DNA of 64,000 bases from assembly GCA_964587105.1 (NCBI GenBank), contig CAZPKG010000010.1, forward strand, positions 62,001 to 126,000. Reading direction: 5' to 3'. The notes beneath the pieces were generated by a model. It did not search any database. It was not told the origin of the DNA and saw only the letters and a list, made by a program, of their open reading frames with translations. Positions 42,245 to 52,505 of this stretch are shown here, one piece after another (within the stretch, counting starts at the first letter, position 1; every line of letters starts with the position of its first letter). The DNA is from JABWCQ01 sp964587105 (GTDB lineage Bacteria > Electryoneota > RPQS01). Position numbers and translations under genes: made by a program.

Positions 42245-44416
42245 TTAGGGTTCGACTCTGGGTATGGAGAGTTTCAAATCAGGATAGAGACGGCGATAGG
42301 CCGCCATGTGCTGCAAAATGTGCTTGACGTACAGTCGAGTCTCCTTGTACGGAATGCGCTCAACGAATACGTCGCGATCGGACTGTCCAAACTCGCTCTG
42401 CCAACGCCGCGCCGCGCTAATTCCTGCGTTGTACGCACAGAGAGTCAAAACCGTATCTCCGTTCAAGTCGTGCATCAAATCTGCAAGATGTGCGATTCCG
42501 ATTTCGAGATTGCGTGGGCCGTAAAACAGTTCATCTTCACGAACTGTTTGGCCGATGCGGCGTGCTTGCTCCTTTGCTGTAGCGGGCATCAACTGCATCA
42601 AACCGATTGCGCCGGAGGGGCTGACGATGCTGTCATCGAAATGACTCTCTTGACATATAACACCGAGAGCGAGATAGGGATCAACTTGGTAGCGGCTGCA
42701 AAGATCGAGCAAGAGCGGCTCATAGTCGAGCGGATACCAAAGCCGGAAGAAATCATCCGGCCGGTCTCCAAACGACGCCGCCTCATTGCGCAGTTCTTTG
42801 ATGATCCAGCGCCAAGCTTGAAATCGCTCGCCGTTATTCCAGTGGAGCACAGGGCGCCACCAGGCGACGTCGGCGCGTTGACCGCACTCGGCCTCGACTT
42901 CCGGCCATTCCCGTAACGCGAACTCCCACAATCCAAGCGCTGTAAGTTGCGCAAATGCGCGCGTGTGTCTGCCACCGAGCGAGGCGAGCTGATCGAGGCT
43001 CAAAACGTGCAAATCGCGACGCTCAGGATCGGGTCGCGGGCTTGGGTCGCAAGAGAGTTGAGCGTAGTATGAATAGGGATAGCGCGACAACAAGACGTTA
43101 CATAAGCTATCGCTTTGCGTTTGCTTTCCGGCTTCTGTGTACGCTCTTGAAGCCCAATAGGTTCCGACGATAACATAACCTGAATTAGGAAATGATTGTA
43201 CAAGCAGTTCAAAGTCCCTGCCCGCTTGATCATAGCTCCCCGAAAGAAATCTTGCCCATCCACGATTCCAAAGTGCATCGTCGGCGCCGTCACCACCCGC
43301 CACGGCCTTGCACCACTTGTCAAAGGCAACCGCGGCATCGGCAGGGCGTTCGCGGTCGATATGGAGCAAACCTATCAAACGCCAACTTTCACCGATCTGC
43401 TTTGCATCTGCTCCAGTGCGTGCGAGGTCCTCGGCTGTTTTGATTGCCAAATCATCCTGATCAGTTAAATACGCCGCTCGAACAAGCGAGAAACGCATTT
43501 CGTCGCGGTAAGTCGAATTAGGAAACTGCTTCAGATGTTGTTGTGCAAGACTTTGCGCGTCTCCATGACGGCGCAGGGCAATCGCGAGCCTGACTTGCCG
43601 CGCGATCAAAAGTTCGTCGTGAACGGCATAACGCCCGCGCTTGCGCAACTGGGCGATTTTGTCGAACGCCTGAGCCTTCTGCCCGGTCTTTTCTAACCGC
43701 TCTACCTCTTCCCATTCCCCGTCCCAATTCGGTTGCGGCGGAGTATAGCCGTATCGAAGTGCATATTGGTCGAGCTGTTCTTTGGCTTGCTTTCCAAAAG
43801 ACGTTGCAGGTGAGACTAAAAAAACCGCGCGCAGTTTCTCTGCGGCTTCAGCATGGCGATTGGCGCGGGTCAGGAACGAAGCGATTTCGAGATCAATCTG
43901 CTGCCGCAATTCACGCGACGCATCTTTCTCTCGCGCGATGTGCGAGATCGATTGGAGCGTGTCCAATTTGCCCAATGATTTCGCATCAGTGAATAGCTCA
44001 GTAATCGCTAACTCGCGATAGTCGGGTAAACTCGAGTCAACCAGCCGCCGCCAATAAATTCCCGCCAAATGCGATTGCCCAAGCGAGGCCATAGCTTTTC
44101 CGCGTAACCAAGCTGCATGTTCGGCAAGTTCGTCGGTAACTCCGAGTTCGAGCAGCGAAGGGACAATCGCGAAATTGGAATCCGTATAGGCAACATAGGC
44201 TGTCAGGAAATTGGCCAACTCGTCCCACATAGGAGACTCGGGCGAGTTAGCGTCCTCCAACGCTGTTTGCGCGCCTGTCGTATCCCCGGCCTCTATGTAC
44301 CCCCAGAACCGGGCGGCACGGGCGGAATCCGAGGCAAGTCCAACAGTCTGCGAGTAAGCTTTGGAGCTGACTATCAGGCAAAGACTAACGAACAATGTGA
44401 TATTTATCAAGCGCAT
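42245..44416 (-). CDS. Lytic murein transglycosylase (Slt70-like)
   Basis: About 723 residues. Signal peptide MRLINITLFVSLCLIVSS to AYSQ, so periplasmic. A long alpha-helical, TPR-like N-terminal region (about 40-550) precedes the SLT domain: ICQESHFDDS near 582 with the catalytic Glu, SGAIGLMQLMPAT, GIAHLADLM and LCAYNAG near 660. The domain order is that of Slt70, which cleaves the MurNAc-GlcNAc bond with formation of 1,6-anhydro-MurNAc. ATG 44416 is chosen at the signal peptide; the frame is open 48 codons further upstream with a TTG start that I reject. First gene of the LT-selD-asd-BNR unit. Confidence 0.9.
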   Translation of the reverse strand: MRLINITLFVSLCLIVSSKAYSQTVGLASDSARAARFWGYIEAGDTTGAQTALEDANSPESPMWDELANFLTAYVAYTDSNFAIVPSLLELGVTDELAEHAAWLRGKAMASLGQSHLAGIYWRRLVDSSLPDYRELAITELFTDAKSLGKLDTLQSISHIAREKDASRELRQQIDLEIASFLTRANRHAEAAEKLRAVFLVSPATSFGKQAKEQLDQYALRYGYTPPQPNWDGEWEEVERLEKTGQKAQAFDKIAQLRKRGRYAVHDELLIARQVRLAIALRRHGDAQSLAQQHLKQFPNSTYRDEMRFSLVRAAYLTDQDDLAIKTAEDLARTGADAKQIGESWRLIGLLHIDRERPADAAVAFDKWCKAVAGGDGADDALWNRGWARFLSGSYDQAGRDFELLVQSFPNSGYVIVGTYWASRAYTEAGKQTQSDSLCNVLLSRYPYSYYAQLSCDPSPRPDPERRDLHVLSLDQLASLGGRHTRAFAQLTALGLWEFALREWPEVEAECGQRADVAWWRPVLHWNNGERFQAWRWIIKELRNEAASFGDRPDDFFRLWYPLDYEPLLLDLCSRYQVDPYLALGVICQESHFDDSIVSPSGAIGLMQLMPATAKEQARRIGQTVREDELFYGPRNLEIGIAHLADLMHDLNGDTVLTLCAYNAGISAARRWQSEFGQSDRDVFVERIPYKETRLYVKHILQHMAAYRRLYPDLKLSIPRVEP

Positions 44417-44516
44417 CAGGGAAATTACGAAAAACCCACCGAAAAAACAATTCTCTAACCCAGTTGAATCGCCTCCAACTCTAACGCATTTCGTGAGTAA
44501 TTCGGCCTGTTTTCCC

Positions 44517-44545
44517 TTGAATATCGAGAGAGCATTCCGTATTTT
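44517..44545 (+). promoter_or_regulatory. Candidate promoter for the secreted-protein operon
   Basis: TTGAAT (44517-44522) and TATTTT (44540-44545) with a 17-base spacer, 55 bases before ATG 44600, in the 183-base divergent gap 44417-44599. The rest of the gap shows no gene and no convincing promoter for the leftward transglycosylase gene. Confidence 0.5.
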
Positions 44546-44599
44546 GACGAGTCTAATCAATTCCCCCGCCAGATTCCCCTTTCCCTACTTCGGATACCT

Positions 44600-47488
44600 A
44601 TGCATTTCTTAGCGATTTTCGCTGTAAGTATTTTATTGTCAATTAGTTGCGCTTGTGGCCAAGTGATTTCTGTTCACGAAGTTCAGTTTACTGAATCGCC
44701 TGACGGGATTTCGCCTCGGAACGGGCAACTTGTGGAGGTCACCGGCTTGGTGTCGGCCTACGGCTTTGGCAGCGCCGGACTGCAGTACTTCATCTCAGAC
44801 CCGGGCGGCGGCCCGTGGAGCGGCGTACTCGTGTTTGACACGCAGTCCAGAACGATTGCCGTAGGCGACTCGGTTGTTGTGCGGGCCACGGTCACAGAAT
44901 CGAGTAGTCAAACGAGGCTGAACTCCCCTGAATTACTGAGCGTCAATGCAAGTTCTACCGGGATCGCGCAGTTTAGCGCAACGACCGGAGCAATCGGCGA
45001 ATCGCTTGAAGGCGTGTTCATTGCTCTGGCGAACCCCGTAGTGACCGAGATTGTTAGCGGCGGGTTCATTGTAAACGACGGAAGCGGACCATTGCGCGTG
45101 CGCGAAGGTTTTAGTTTCCTGTATGAACCGTTTGTTGGCGACACCCTGCAATTCTTGAAGGGAATAGTGTCATACACCAGCGGAGAGTTTGCCATCAATC
45201 CGCGTGGGGACTTCGACTTTGGGTTCTCTTCAAACCGCCCCCCGCTGATCAGTGAAGTGAGCTATGCGCCGGACCGTCCGACGGGAGTTGACCCTGTTAC
45301 TGTAACCGCCCTCATAAGCGACGACAACAATGAGCTGTCAGAGGCACTCGTGTTCTATCGATTTGGCGATGCGGGAGATTTTGCTGCGGTTACTATGCAT
45401 GACGACGGTGAACATGGGGACGGCGCGGCCTTTGATGGTCGCTGGGGAGGAGTTCTGCCGGCCGGCCCCGAGCGTGCACAAGCACATTACTATATCTCTG
45501 CACGTGATGCCGACGGCGCGCGCGGGCTGTCACCCGAAAACGCACCGACGGAAACATATTCATATTTTATTCGCTCAATCAATCTTTCAATCTTTGACAT
45601 TCAGTTTGTAGATAGTCCAACTGGCGGCGATTCACCGTTTAATGGACAGATTGTAACCGTCACAGGAATTGTTACTGGGTCAAACTTTGATGGCGGCAGC
45701 TTCTTTATGAGCGATCCGGGCGGCGGACCGTGGAGCGGGGTGCTCGTTTTCAATCCGCCCGCGACCCCGGCAGAAGGAGATTGTGTGCGTGTTACAGCAA
45801 GAGTCCAAGAGTACTTTGAACTGACAGAAATGTCGAGTGTTTCAAATGTCACGGTTTTGGGAACAGGTCACATCGCTCCGCCGGATACGATTCATGCCGG
45901 AATGCTGCCTGATTCTTCCGAAGCTTATGAAGGCTGCTTTGTTTATATCGGTCCGTGCGTGGTTACGAACACGGACGACTACGGAGACTTCGGGCAGTGG
46001 GCGGTTCGGGATGCAAGCGGAGAGGGAATTATCCTTGGAGACTTTGGACTGGACTACACTCCGGCAGAAGGAGATAGCTTTCAATTTATTCAAGGTTGCG
46101 TGACGTTCAATAGTAACCCCGGACACATGATTGCTCCGCGTCGCAACGAAGACATGGGCATCATTGATCGTAGAGCACCGCAACTGTTGATTGCAGAGGC
46201 AGTCACCGAGCATCAGGCAAACTTGCGGTTCAATGAGCGAATCGATCCGACCGTTGTCAATGACTTGGGACATTTTGAAATTACTGAAGTCACAAATCCT
46301 GAATTCCCGACTTTACATATTCAATCCGCTCAGCTTTTCAATGACGGACGGACGATTCAAATTGAGACTCTTGAATCGCTCCCGGGTGAATCAGCTTATC
46401 AGATTGAAGTAACAGACATCTCTGATGTTTCCGGGAATGTGCTGCAGCAAGCCACGTTGGGATTTGGCGGCTATAGCGCCACTGAAGTGACGCTGATAAA
46501 CGACATCTACAACGATTTTCACACATATGAAGGCCTGCCTGTTACCTTGCGTGGCATCGTAAACTTCGTCCAAGACGTAACAACGACTTCCGGCTCCCGC
46601 CGCATCTCGGCGTTCATTCAGGACAACAGCGGCCGCGGTTTCAGCCTTTCGCAAACCGGTGCGGCGTCAACATTTCCCGGCATTCAGCGCGGCAACCTGA
46701 TCGAGATTACCGGCGTTGTGAATGAATTCTCTGGCGCGATTCAACTTGGGTCGTTCGCTTCCGGTGCTAATTCAGCAGACATAAAGGTACTCGCAGAATA
46801 CCAGGAATTGCCAGAACCTATTGTTATTCGCACCGGCGACCTACGAACGCAGGCTTCAATTGTTGCGGTGTCAGATCCGATACTTTACGGTTCAGGCACA
46901 TGGTGCAAGGCCACGGGAACAATTTATCAAGTTGACGAAAACGTCGGCGGCGGTACAAATATTTTCCTTGATGACGGGTCGGGCAATTTGACCGTTCGCG
47001 TTTGGGATTCGATGAATCTCGATAGCGTTATGGTGGAAGGTGAATGGATGCTGTTAGGCGAACTCGTTGGAAAGCGCGTCAGCATTGCGGGACCGTCTTC
47101 AACATTTAACGGCGACTTCCAAATGCTTGCAGGATACACAGAAGACTTCACCGATCCGGACACAAATTCAGTTAGGCCGCCCTCCGGAAAATTGATTCTC
47201 GAAGTGCAGAATAGAGCCTTTGCGCCCGATATCGGGCAAACTTTCCCGATCTTCTTCGATGCTCCCTCCGAGGGCGCTGTTCGGCTCCGCTTGTTTAATC
47301 TGCGTGGTCAATTGGTGAACACCTTTGTTGACAAACGAGCGGGCGGTCCGCAAGCTATTGATTGGGACGGACGCGATGATCGCAATGAACTCTTGCCGCT
47401 CGGAACTTACATTTTGCATCTCGAATCTATTAAGAACGGAGAGACGGAGTCTCTAACGAAACCAATCGTAGTGGGGACCCGCCTGTGA
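44600..47488 (+). CDS. Large secreted protein with repeated OB-fold-like domains
   Basis: 962 residues with signal peptide ending SCACG; the Cys might make it a lipoprotein. An internal duplication is plain: ISDPGGGPWSGVLVFD near 75 and MSDPGGGPWSGVLVFN near 370, each preceded by GQ-VxVTG, the pattern of OB-fold-like domains in extracellular nucleases and related proteins (DUF5689-like). Further similar units occur near 645-720 and 765-850. The C-terminal 80 residues (LRLFNLRGQLV, DGRDDRNELLPLGTYIL) resemble a FlgD-like or T9SS sorting domain. No nuclease catalytic domain is recognisable. ATG 44600; overlaps the next gene by one base. Confidence 0.75.
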   Translation: MHFLAIFAVSILLSISCACGQVISVHEVQFTESPDGISPRNGQLVEVTGLVSAYGFGSAGLQYFISDPGGGPWSGVLVFDTQSRTIAVGDSVVVRATVTESSSQTRLNSPELLSVNASSTGIAQFSATTGAIGESLEGVFIALANPVVTEIVSGGFIVNDGSGPLRVREGFSFLYEPFVGDTLQFLKGIVSYTSGEFAINPRGDFDFGFSSNRPPLISEVSYAPDRPTGVDPVTVTALISDDNNELSEALVFYRFGDAGDFAAVTMHDDGEHGDGAAFDGRWGGVLPAGPERAQAHYYISARDADGARGLSPENAPTETYSYFIRSINLSIFDIQFVDSPTGGDSPFNGQIVTVTGIVTGSNFDGGSFFMSDPGGGPWSGVLVFNPPATPAEGDCVRVTARVQEYFELTEMSSVSNVTVLGTGHIAPPDTIHAGMLPDSSEAYEGCFVYIGPCVVTNTDDYGDFGQWAVRDASGEGIILGDFGLDYTPAEGDSFQFIQGCVTFNSNPGHMIAPRRNEDMGIIDRRAPQLLIAEAVTEHQANLRFNERIDPTVVNDLGHFEITEVTNPEFPTLHIQSAQLFNDGRTIQIETLESLPGESAYQIEVTDISDVSGNVLQQATLGFGGYSATEVTLINDIYNDFHTYEGLPVTLRGIVNFVQDVTTTSGSRRISAFIQDNSGRGFSLSQTGAASTFPGIQRGNLIEITGVVNEFSGAIQLGSFASGANSADIKVLAEYQELPEPIVIRTGDLRTQASIVAVSDPILYGSGTWCKATGTIYQVDENVGGGTNIFLDDGSGNLTVRVWDSMNLDSVMVEGEWMLLGELVGKRVSIAGPSSTFNGDFQMLAGYTEDFTDPDTNSVRPPSGKLILEVQNRAFAPDIGQTFPIFFDAPSEGAVRLRLFNLRGQLVNTFVDKRAGGPQAIDWDGRDDRNELLPLGTYILHLESIKNGETESLTKPIVVGTRL

Positions 47489-48408
47489 TGAAGAAATATT
47501 CGCTCCTGCTAATCGCGCTGTTAGCGCTGTGTTCAGCTGCCGCAGCTCAATTGATATCGAATCCTAATCTTCCCACGGCCGGTGCGCAGGGAATGGGTGG
47601 TGCCTACACCGCCGCAGCTCGCGGAAGTGATGCCGTGATGTGGAATCCGTCAGGCTTGGGCATGAGTCATGGCACCGGTGGGCGCTTTGCCTATCACCAA
47701 CCTTACAGCGCAAGCTTCTTGTCGCATCTTTCCGTTTCCGGTTTCACATCATTGCCGAAAAAATACGGCGCGGTCGGATTGGCAATCCAGAATTTAAGCA
47801 CGCGACTCGGCGGCGAAACAATTTCCGGTGAAACTGAAATCGCTGTTGCGCACGGACTTCTTCTGCAAGAAGACATTCACTCTGCTCTAAGCGTCGGATA
47901 TGCGTTGAAGCTTATTTCATGGAGTCTCGGAGAATCCGTTGAAGGGCCATCAGGATCTTACGACTTAGGCAGCGCGACAACTGTGGGAATTGACGTCGGA
48001 GCAACCGCAAAGGTGTGGGACAGGTTCTTTTTGGCAAGCGCATTCCACAACATCAATCATCCGCAAATGGGCGCCGATCTCAAGCGCGATCTACCGCGCT
48101 CCATGTCAGCGAGTGTGCAGTATGAACCGTACTTCGGCGTGAAAACAAATTTTGACATCGAGCGCAGGCTTGACGCCGGAACGATATTCAAAGCCGGTGG
48201 TGACTTGCAGGTTGTGAAGCCGTTTCACATTCGCGTCGGCGTGATGACAAATCCGAATATTTTCACAGCCGGCTTTGGCTTGTTCTATCGCGACATCGTG
48301 GTTGACTACGCATTTCTGTATCATCCCATCCTGTCGCCGTCGCACTCCTTCAGCGTCGGTTTCGATGTTCCGCAAAGTCTGGGCAAGCTTTGGAAGCCGG
48401 GTGCATGA
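47488..48408 (+). CDS. PorV/PorQ-like outer-membrane protein
   Basis: 306 residues, signal peptide MKKYSLLLIALLALCSAAAA. The mature N-terminus has GAQGMGGAYTAAARGSDAV and MWNPSGLG, the opening of FadL-like barrels of the PorV/PorQ family that work with T9SS in carrying cargo across the outer membrane. Strands then follow regularly to HSFSVGFDV. ATG 47488 shares one base with the preceding stop (TGATG); GTG 47485 is an alternative. Placed between a large secreted protein and an HhH-barrel gene, it may handle export of the former. Confidence 0.78.
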   Translation: MKKYSLLLIALLALCSAAAAQLISNPNLPTAGAQGMGGAYTAAARGSDAVMWNPSGLGMSHGTGGRFAYHQPYSASFLSHLSVSGFTSLPKKYGAVGLAIQNLSTRLGGETISGETEIAVAHGLLLQEDIHSALSVGYALKLISWSLGESVEGPSGSYDLGSATTVGIDVGATAKVWDRFFLASAFHNINHPQMGADLKRDLPRSMSASVQYEPYFGVKTNFDIERRLDAGTIFKAGGDLQVVKPFHIRVGVMTNPNIFTAGFGLFYRDIVVDYAFLYHPILSPSHSFSVGFDVPQSLGKLWKPGA

Positions 48409-50969
48409 TGCTTCGTGTCTTTTGGATAGTACTTGCCCTGTTTGTCTGCGCGCTGTATGGTCAAGCGCAGACAGTGCTTGACCTAAATTCCGCGAGCCGT
48501 TCTGAGGTGGATGCACTCCCAATTACGCCCGCTCAAGCGAACGCGATTTGGGAGCGACTTGTCTATGAGGGCCCATTCAAGAATCTGTACGAGTTGAATG
48601 ATCTGCCGGAAATTGATCCGACAACATTGCTGAACTTACGTTCGCTCGTCCGGATTAATCCCCCCCGTCCGGGTGATGACCGCCTCGATAAGATTGAAGA
48701 CGCCTACTACCGGATCGAAAATTTAGGAACGGAAGAGGGAACAAACGTCGGCTTGGTGGATGAGTGGATCGATCGAATGCTCGAGCCGATGAACGTGAAT
48801 GAAGCATCGCTTGATGAATTGATGGATTTGCAAAATGTGTCGCCCGCCGATGCCGTCGCGATCTACAATCAAGTCAAGCTGCAAGGCGGAATTCGCGGTT
48901 CGCGTGATTTGCGCGCCGTGCCCGGCTTGTCCTCGTGGGGATACAGAAACGCACGCAACTATCTTTCTTACGACCCGCGTGTCATGAAGAAAGAACTTCA
49001 CGGTGCGTACACATTTCGCGCCTATGACACACCGTTTTTCGCCGACGAAGAGTTGGCGATTGATCCGGCGCTGCTGATTGATCCGACGCCCGACGTCAGC
49101 CACAAATTCCGTCTGAACTACACACAAGACTACAAGGCAGGCATCTTGTGGCATCGCAGTTTGGGTGAAGAAACTCAATACTGGGACGTGGCCGGTTCGC
49201 ACTTGCCGCAGTTCAAGTGGTTTGGCGGCGTGGAAAAGAAGTTGCTCGGCCCGGTTCATCTCGACCGAGTGTATGTCGGTAACTATCAGATTTCGCTTGG
49301 ACAAGGCGTGACAATGGAAAGCGGTGATTATTTCAATCCACGCTATTCCGGATTTGGGTTTGATAAGCGACTAACCGGAATTGCGCCGGACTTATCGCGC
49401 TCACGCGAGTTTACTTTGAAGGGTCTCGCGGTCGAGGCATCGTACGGAAAATGGAAGACTATCGCATTTGGATCATCGCAGCTCAAAGACGCAATCATCA
49501 ATCCTGACGGATCGATGAACCGTTTGATTACCCTTGTTCCACGAGTCAATGAAGATATCTATCCCACTCTGCAGAAACTTGCCAACGGTGACACGGTTAC
49601 CGTTCCGGCATTTGATGGCAATCAATCGATGCTTGATGCCGTGCGCGAAGTTGCGCTCGGAGGTGAAATCGCCTATCGACCGTTCGTCGGCTCTTCAATT
49701 GGCTTCATTGCAACAGAGTTTGGTTACGACAAACCAATAGAACCGGCTTTGGGCAAGGCCTATCAGTTTAACGCGATCACTCGCGGAGGACAAGACACAG
49801 TTGTAAACGTTTACTCAGTGATCGACCCGCAAGAGCGCGATGAAATTGCTGACAACGTGATTAACTCCGAAATCCGAAACGGGTATCATTCCGATATTGC
49901 TGGAGGACTTTGGAGCGATGCGCGGGGCGTTCGACGCACGTTTGGAATTGACCTCTCGCAGGTGGTTAATAACTATACGTTCCAGTTTGAGTATGCGGAG
50001 CTTGAAAAGAATGGTGGAGTTCTTAGCATTGGCGATGACCCCCACGGATTAGTCGGGTCAGCGCACGCGCAGTGGAATTCATTGACACTGTTAGGTGTTT
50101 ACCGCGATTATTCTATTGGTTATGATAATCCTTATTCGCGCGGCTTCGCAAACTACGCGCGCTATAATGGAACGACATACGAGGACGAGTTTTACTTAGC
50201 GACCGAGACGTTCGCACAGCTTGAACGAAACTCCGCTGCGCCACAAGCGGAGCGCGGCGTGTATTTCGAGGGACGGTATCAGTTGTCCCGGCCCGTCTTA
50301 TTTGTCGGCGAGATTGATAATTGGACCCGCGTGGCCGATCAAGCCGATTACTTTCGCTGGGTAGGCAAGATCACTTATCGACCTGTGTGGCCGATTCAGC
50401 TGCGTTTGCGCCAGAAACTTCAGGGCAGGTGGAACAGCAATCCGACGCAACCCGCCGGGTTTCAAACGTACGAGAATCGCATCAATCTTGAATACCGACT
50501 TTCACGCTTTGACGAGCTTGAATTAATGTATTCGAGCGGCTACACAAGCTTCACGCATCGTCCCCGCTTAGTTGGCGATCCTGATCCAACAGGCGAGAAT
50601 CCGCTCGACGCACAAGGCGCGTCGCCGCAGGAAGCAGTGGGCATTGAAGTTACTCACAATTTCTCGCCGTCTTTGAAACTCAAAACTGCGTGGTTGATGT
50701 ATGACGGTTTTCTCTGGAATTTTGAGGACACGGAATTCGTGGTTGTGGATGGCCAATCGACTCGCTGGTGGATGTCATTGACCAATCGTTTTTCCAATTC
50801 GTTAACCGCACGCTTTAAGGTTACTGGTGACAGCCCTTCAACGAAGACGTTCGTCCAAGCACGAGATAGTAACAGCTATCCCGATCCTGTTCCGGGTCGA
50901 AGTTTTGGAGGCGACAACGTCGTTGGCCGCGTTTGGTCATTCCGCCTACAGCTTGATTATCTGTTTTGA
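48405..50969 (+). CDS. HhH (ComEA-like) domain fused to an outer-membrane beta-barrel
   Basis: About 854 residues. Signal peptide MMLRVFWIVLALFVCALYGQAQ. Two helix-hairpin-helix units: DLNSASRSEVDALPI near 26-40 through LNDLPEI, and NVNEASLDELMDLQNV near 135 through RDLRAVPGLS. From about 195 onward the sequence is a long series of amphipathic strands rich in Tyr, Phe and Arg, ending VWSFRLQLDYLF with a terminal Phe, which is typical of a barrel. ComEA-type HhH domains bind DNA in natural transformation; here the barrel fusion might mean a DNA-related or protein-protein role at the outer membrane. ATG 48405 overlaps the previous stop (ATGA); 48408 is equally possible. Confidence 0.78.
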   Translation: MMLRVFWIVLALFVCALYGQAQTVLDLNSASRSEVDALPITPAQANAIWERLVYEGPFKNLYELNDLPEIDPTTLLNLRSLVRINPPRPGDDRLDKIEDAYYRIENLGTEEGTNVGLVDEWIDRMLEPMNVNEASLDELMDLQNVSPADAVAIYNQVKLQGGIRGSRDLRAVPGLSSWGYRNARNYLSYDPRVMKKELHGAYTFRAYDTPFFADEELAIDPALLIDPTPDVSHKFRLNYTQDYKAGILWHRSLGEETQYWDVAGSHLPQFKWFGGVEKKLLGPVHLDRVYVGNYQISLGQGVTMESGDYFNPRYSGFGFDKRLTGIAPDLSRSREFTLKGLAVEASYGKWKTIAFGSSQLKDAIINPDGSMNRLITLVPRVNEDIYPTLQKLANGDTVTVPAFDGNQSMLDAVREVALGGEIAYRPFVGSSIGFIATEFGYDKPIEPALGKAYQFNAITRGGQDTVVNVYSVIDPQERDEIADNVINSEIRNGYHSDIAGGLWSDARGVRRTFGIDLSQVVNNYTFQFEYAELEKNGGVLSIGDDPHGLVGSAHAQWNSLTLLGVYRDYSIGYDNPYSRGFANYARYNGTTYEDEFYLATETFAQLERNSAAPQAERGVYFEGRYQLSRPVLFVGEIDNWTRVADQADYFRWVGKITYRPVWPIQLRLRQKLQGRWNSNPTQPAGFQTYENRINLEYRLSRFDELELMYSSGYTSFTHRPRLVGDPDPTGENPLDAQGASPQEAVGIEVTHNFSPSLKLKTAWLMYDGFLWNFEDTEFVVVDGQSTRWWMSLTNRFSNSLTARFKVTGDSPSTKTFVQARDSNSYPDPVPGRSFGGDNVVGRVWSFRLQLDYLF

Positions 50970-51799
50970 AATCTCCACCGCTACCCAAAAAGAGTCTCGG
51001 ACAGTGTTTCCTAACAGATCGTCAGTACGCGCGTGAGATTGTCGCAGCCTTGCAGATTCGCCAGGGAGACACCGTTGTAGAAGTTGGTCCGGGGCGCGGA
51101 TTTCTGACGGAGTTGCTCGTCGATACTCCTGCAAAGATTATCGGAATTGAGATTGACAACCGACTACAGGAATTCCTTTCCGACAAATTCAAGCCCGCAG
51201 CAAATTTCTCTCTTGTACACTCGGACTTCATGAACTATGATCTGTCCGCTTTGGCGGGCATTCCGAATCTGAAAGTTGTTGGAAATCTTCCCTATCATCT
51301 TTCGAGCGGAATAATTTATAAGCTTCTTGAACATAATCGCGCGGCGCGAAACGACAGTTCACTCCCGTGGTTCACGCTTGGTGTCTTGATGATGCAGCGT
51401 GAGGTCGCGGAGCGGATGGTGGCAAAGGAGGGCACTCGTGTCTATGGAAAACTTTCGATTTTTGTTCAAGCTGAGGCGGTAGTTGACCTGCACAGTATTG
51501 TACCGGCGGCTGCATTTCGTCCGATGCCGCAGGTGGATGGCGGTGTTGTGCGCATGGAGTTTCTGAAGCTACCGGAGCACTATCCATCCGACTATCAACT
51601 TTTCGAGCGCGTAATTCGCTTCACGTTCTCGCAGCGGCGCAAGATGCTTAAGTCAACTTTGTCACAGTTGGCCGGTGTACACCCGATGTGGCAGTCGATT
51701 GAATTTGATTTCACGCGAAGGCCGGAGTCGCTCGGCGTCGGCGAATGGTGCACACTCATCAGCAACATTGCGGCAAGAATTGATAAGCCGCGCTCGTGA
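50966..51799 (+). CDS. rsmA: 16S rRNA dimethyladenosine transferase
   Basis: KsgA/RsmA dimethylates two adjacent adenines in helix 45 of 16S rRNA. The SAM motif VVEVGPGRGFLTELL is near 38-52, IGIEID near 60 and the catalytic NLPYHLSS near 113-120. The N-terminal motif is KKSLGQCFL, where most relatives have GQ-N-FL, a mild deviation. The start is TTG 50966, overlapping the preceding stop (TTGA); no ATG precedes the conserved motif. 277 residues, overlapping recO by four bases. Confidence 0.93.
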   Translation: MKSPPLPKKSLGQCFLTDRQYAREIVAALQIRQGDTVVEVGPGRGFLTELLVDTPAKIIGIEIDNRLQEFLSDKFKPAANFSLVHSDFMNYDLSALAGIPNLKVVGNLPYHLSSGIIYKLLEHNRAARNDSSLPWFTLGVLMMQREVAERMVAKEGTRVYGKLSIFVQAEAVVDLHSIVPAAAFRPMPQVDGGVVRMEFLKLPEHYPSDYQLFERVIRFTFSQRRKMLKSTLSQLAGVHPMWQSIEFDFTRRPESLGVGEWCTLISNIAARIDKPRS

Positions 51800-52488
51800 G
51801 CGAATTGATTCGAGACCCGGCGATTGTGCTGCGCACAACGCCGTTCAGTGAAACGTCACTGATTTTAACGGTTTTCACGGAACATCATGGTCGCATCGGA
51901 TTGATGGCCAAGGGCGCGCGGCGCAAAGTTAAGAATGGTAGCGCCCTTGTGCTTGAACCGGGTTACGAAATGGAGTTCGTTTGGGCGCACAAGAGTTCAC
52001 GCGACTTGCAAATAGTGCGCGAATCGTCGCTACTAAATCCACACTTTGGCATCCGTCAATCACTTGAAGCAATTGTAATCGCAAGCTCGGCAATTGAACT
52101 GCTCTTGCGCACGCAGAGTGACGACGATCCACATCCTGAGTTGTTCTGCGCGACCGCACGGTTGCTCGATGCCTGCGAATCAGCAGCATCGGCGCGCTGG
52201 CCGGTATTCTGGAAATTTCACTTGGTTCTCTTGTCGCAGCTGGGTTTTGCAGTCGGTGATCCTGGTGATTTCACCAAGTTGCCGTTCAAACTTTCCGGCG
52301 AGTCGCTCGCGCTGATTCGCAAAATCAACAATTCGGATTTCGCGATGGCCGCGAGACTTCGAACGACAGCTGCAGCTGAACGCGAGGTAACTCGTTGGCT
52401 CGCGCACTATCTCTCAGAACATCTACTTATACCTGCTCAACCGCGTTCGCTTGATGCGTTGCGGTGGATCCGACGAAAAGACAGTTAA
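51796..52488 (+). CDS. recO: DNA repair protein RecO
   Basis: Recombination mediator that anneals ssDNA and cooperates with RecR. N-terminal OB fold: AIVLRTTPFSETSLILTVFTE near 9-29 (split positions), GLMAKGARRKVK near 36-47. A helical C-terminal domain follows; the zinc-binding cysteines of some RecO proteins are mostly missing (only two Cys near 116-125). 230 residues; GTG 51796 overlaps rsmA by four bases (GTGA). Confidence 0.88.
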   Translation: MSELIRDPAIVLRTTPFSETSLILTVFTEHHGRIGLMAKGARRKVKNGSALVLEPGYEMEFVWAHKSSRDLQIVRESSLLNPHFGIRQSLEAIVIASSAIELLLRTQSDDDPHPELFCATARLLDACESAASARWPVFWKFHLVLLSQLGFAVGDPGDFTKLPFKLSGESLALIRKINNSDFAMAARLRTTAAAEREVTRWLAHYLSEHLLIPAQPRSLDALRWIRRKDS

Positions 52489-52505
52489 AAAACTAAGAAT
52501 ATCGA

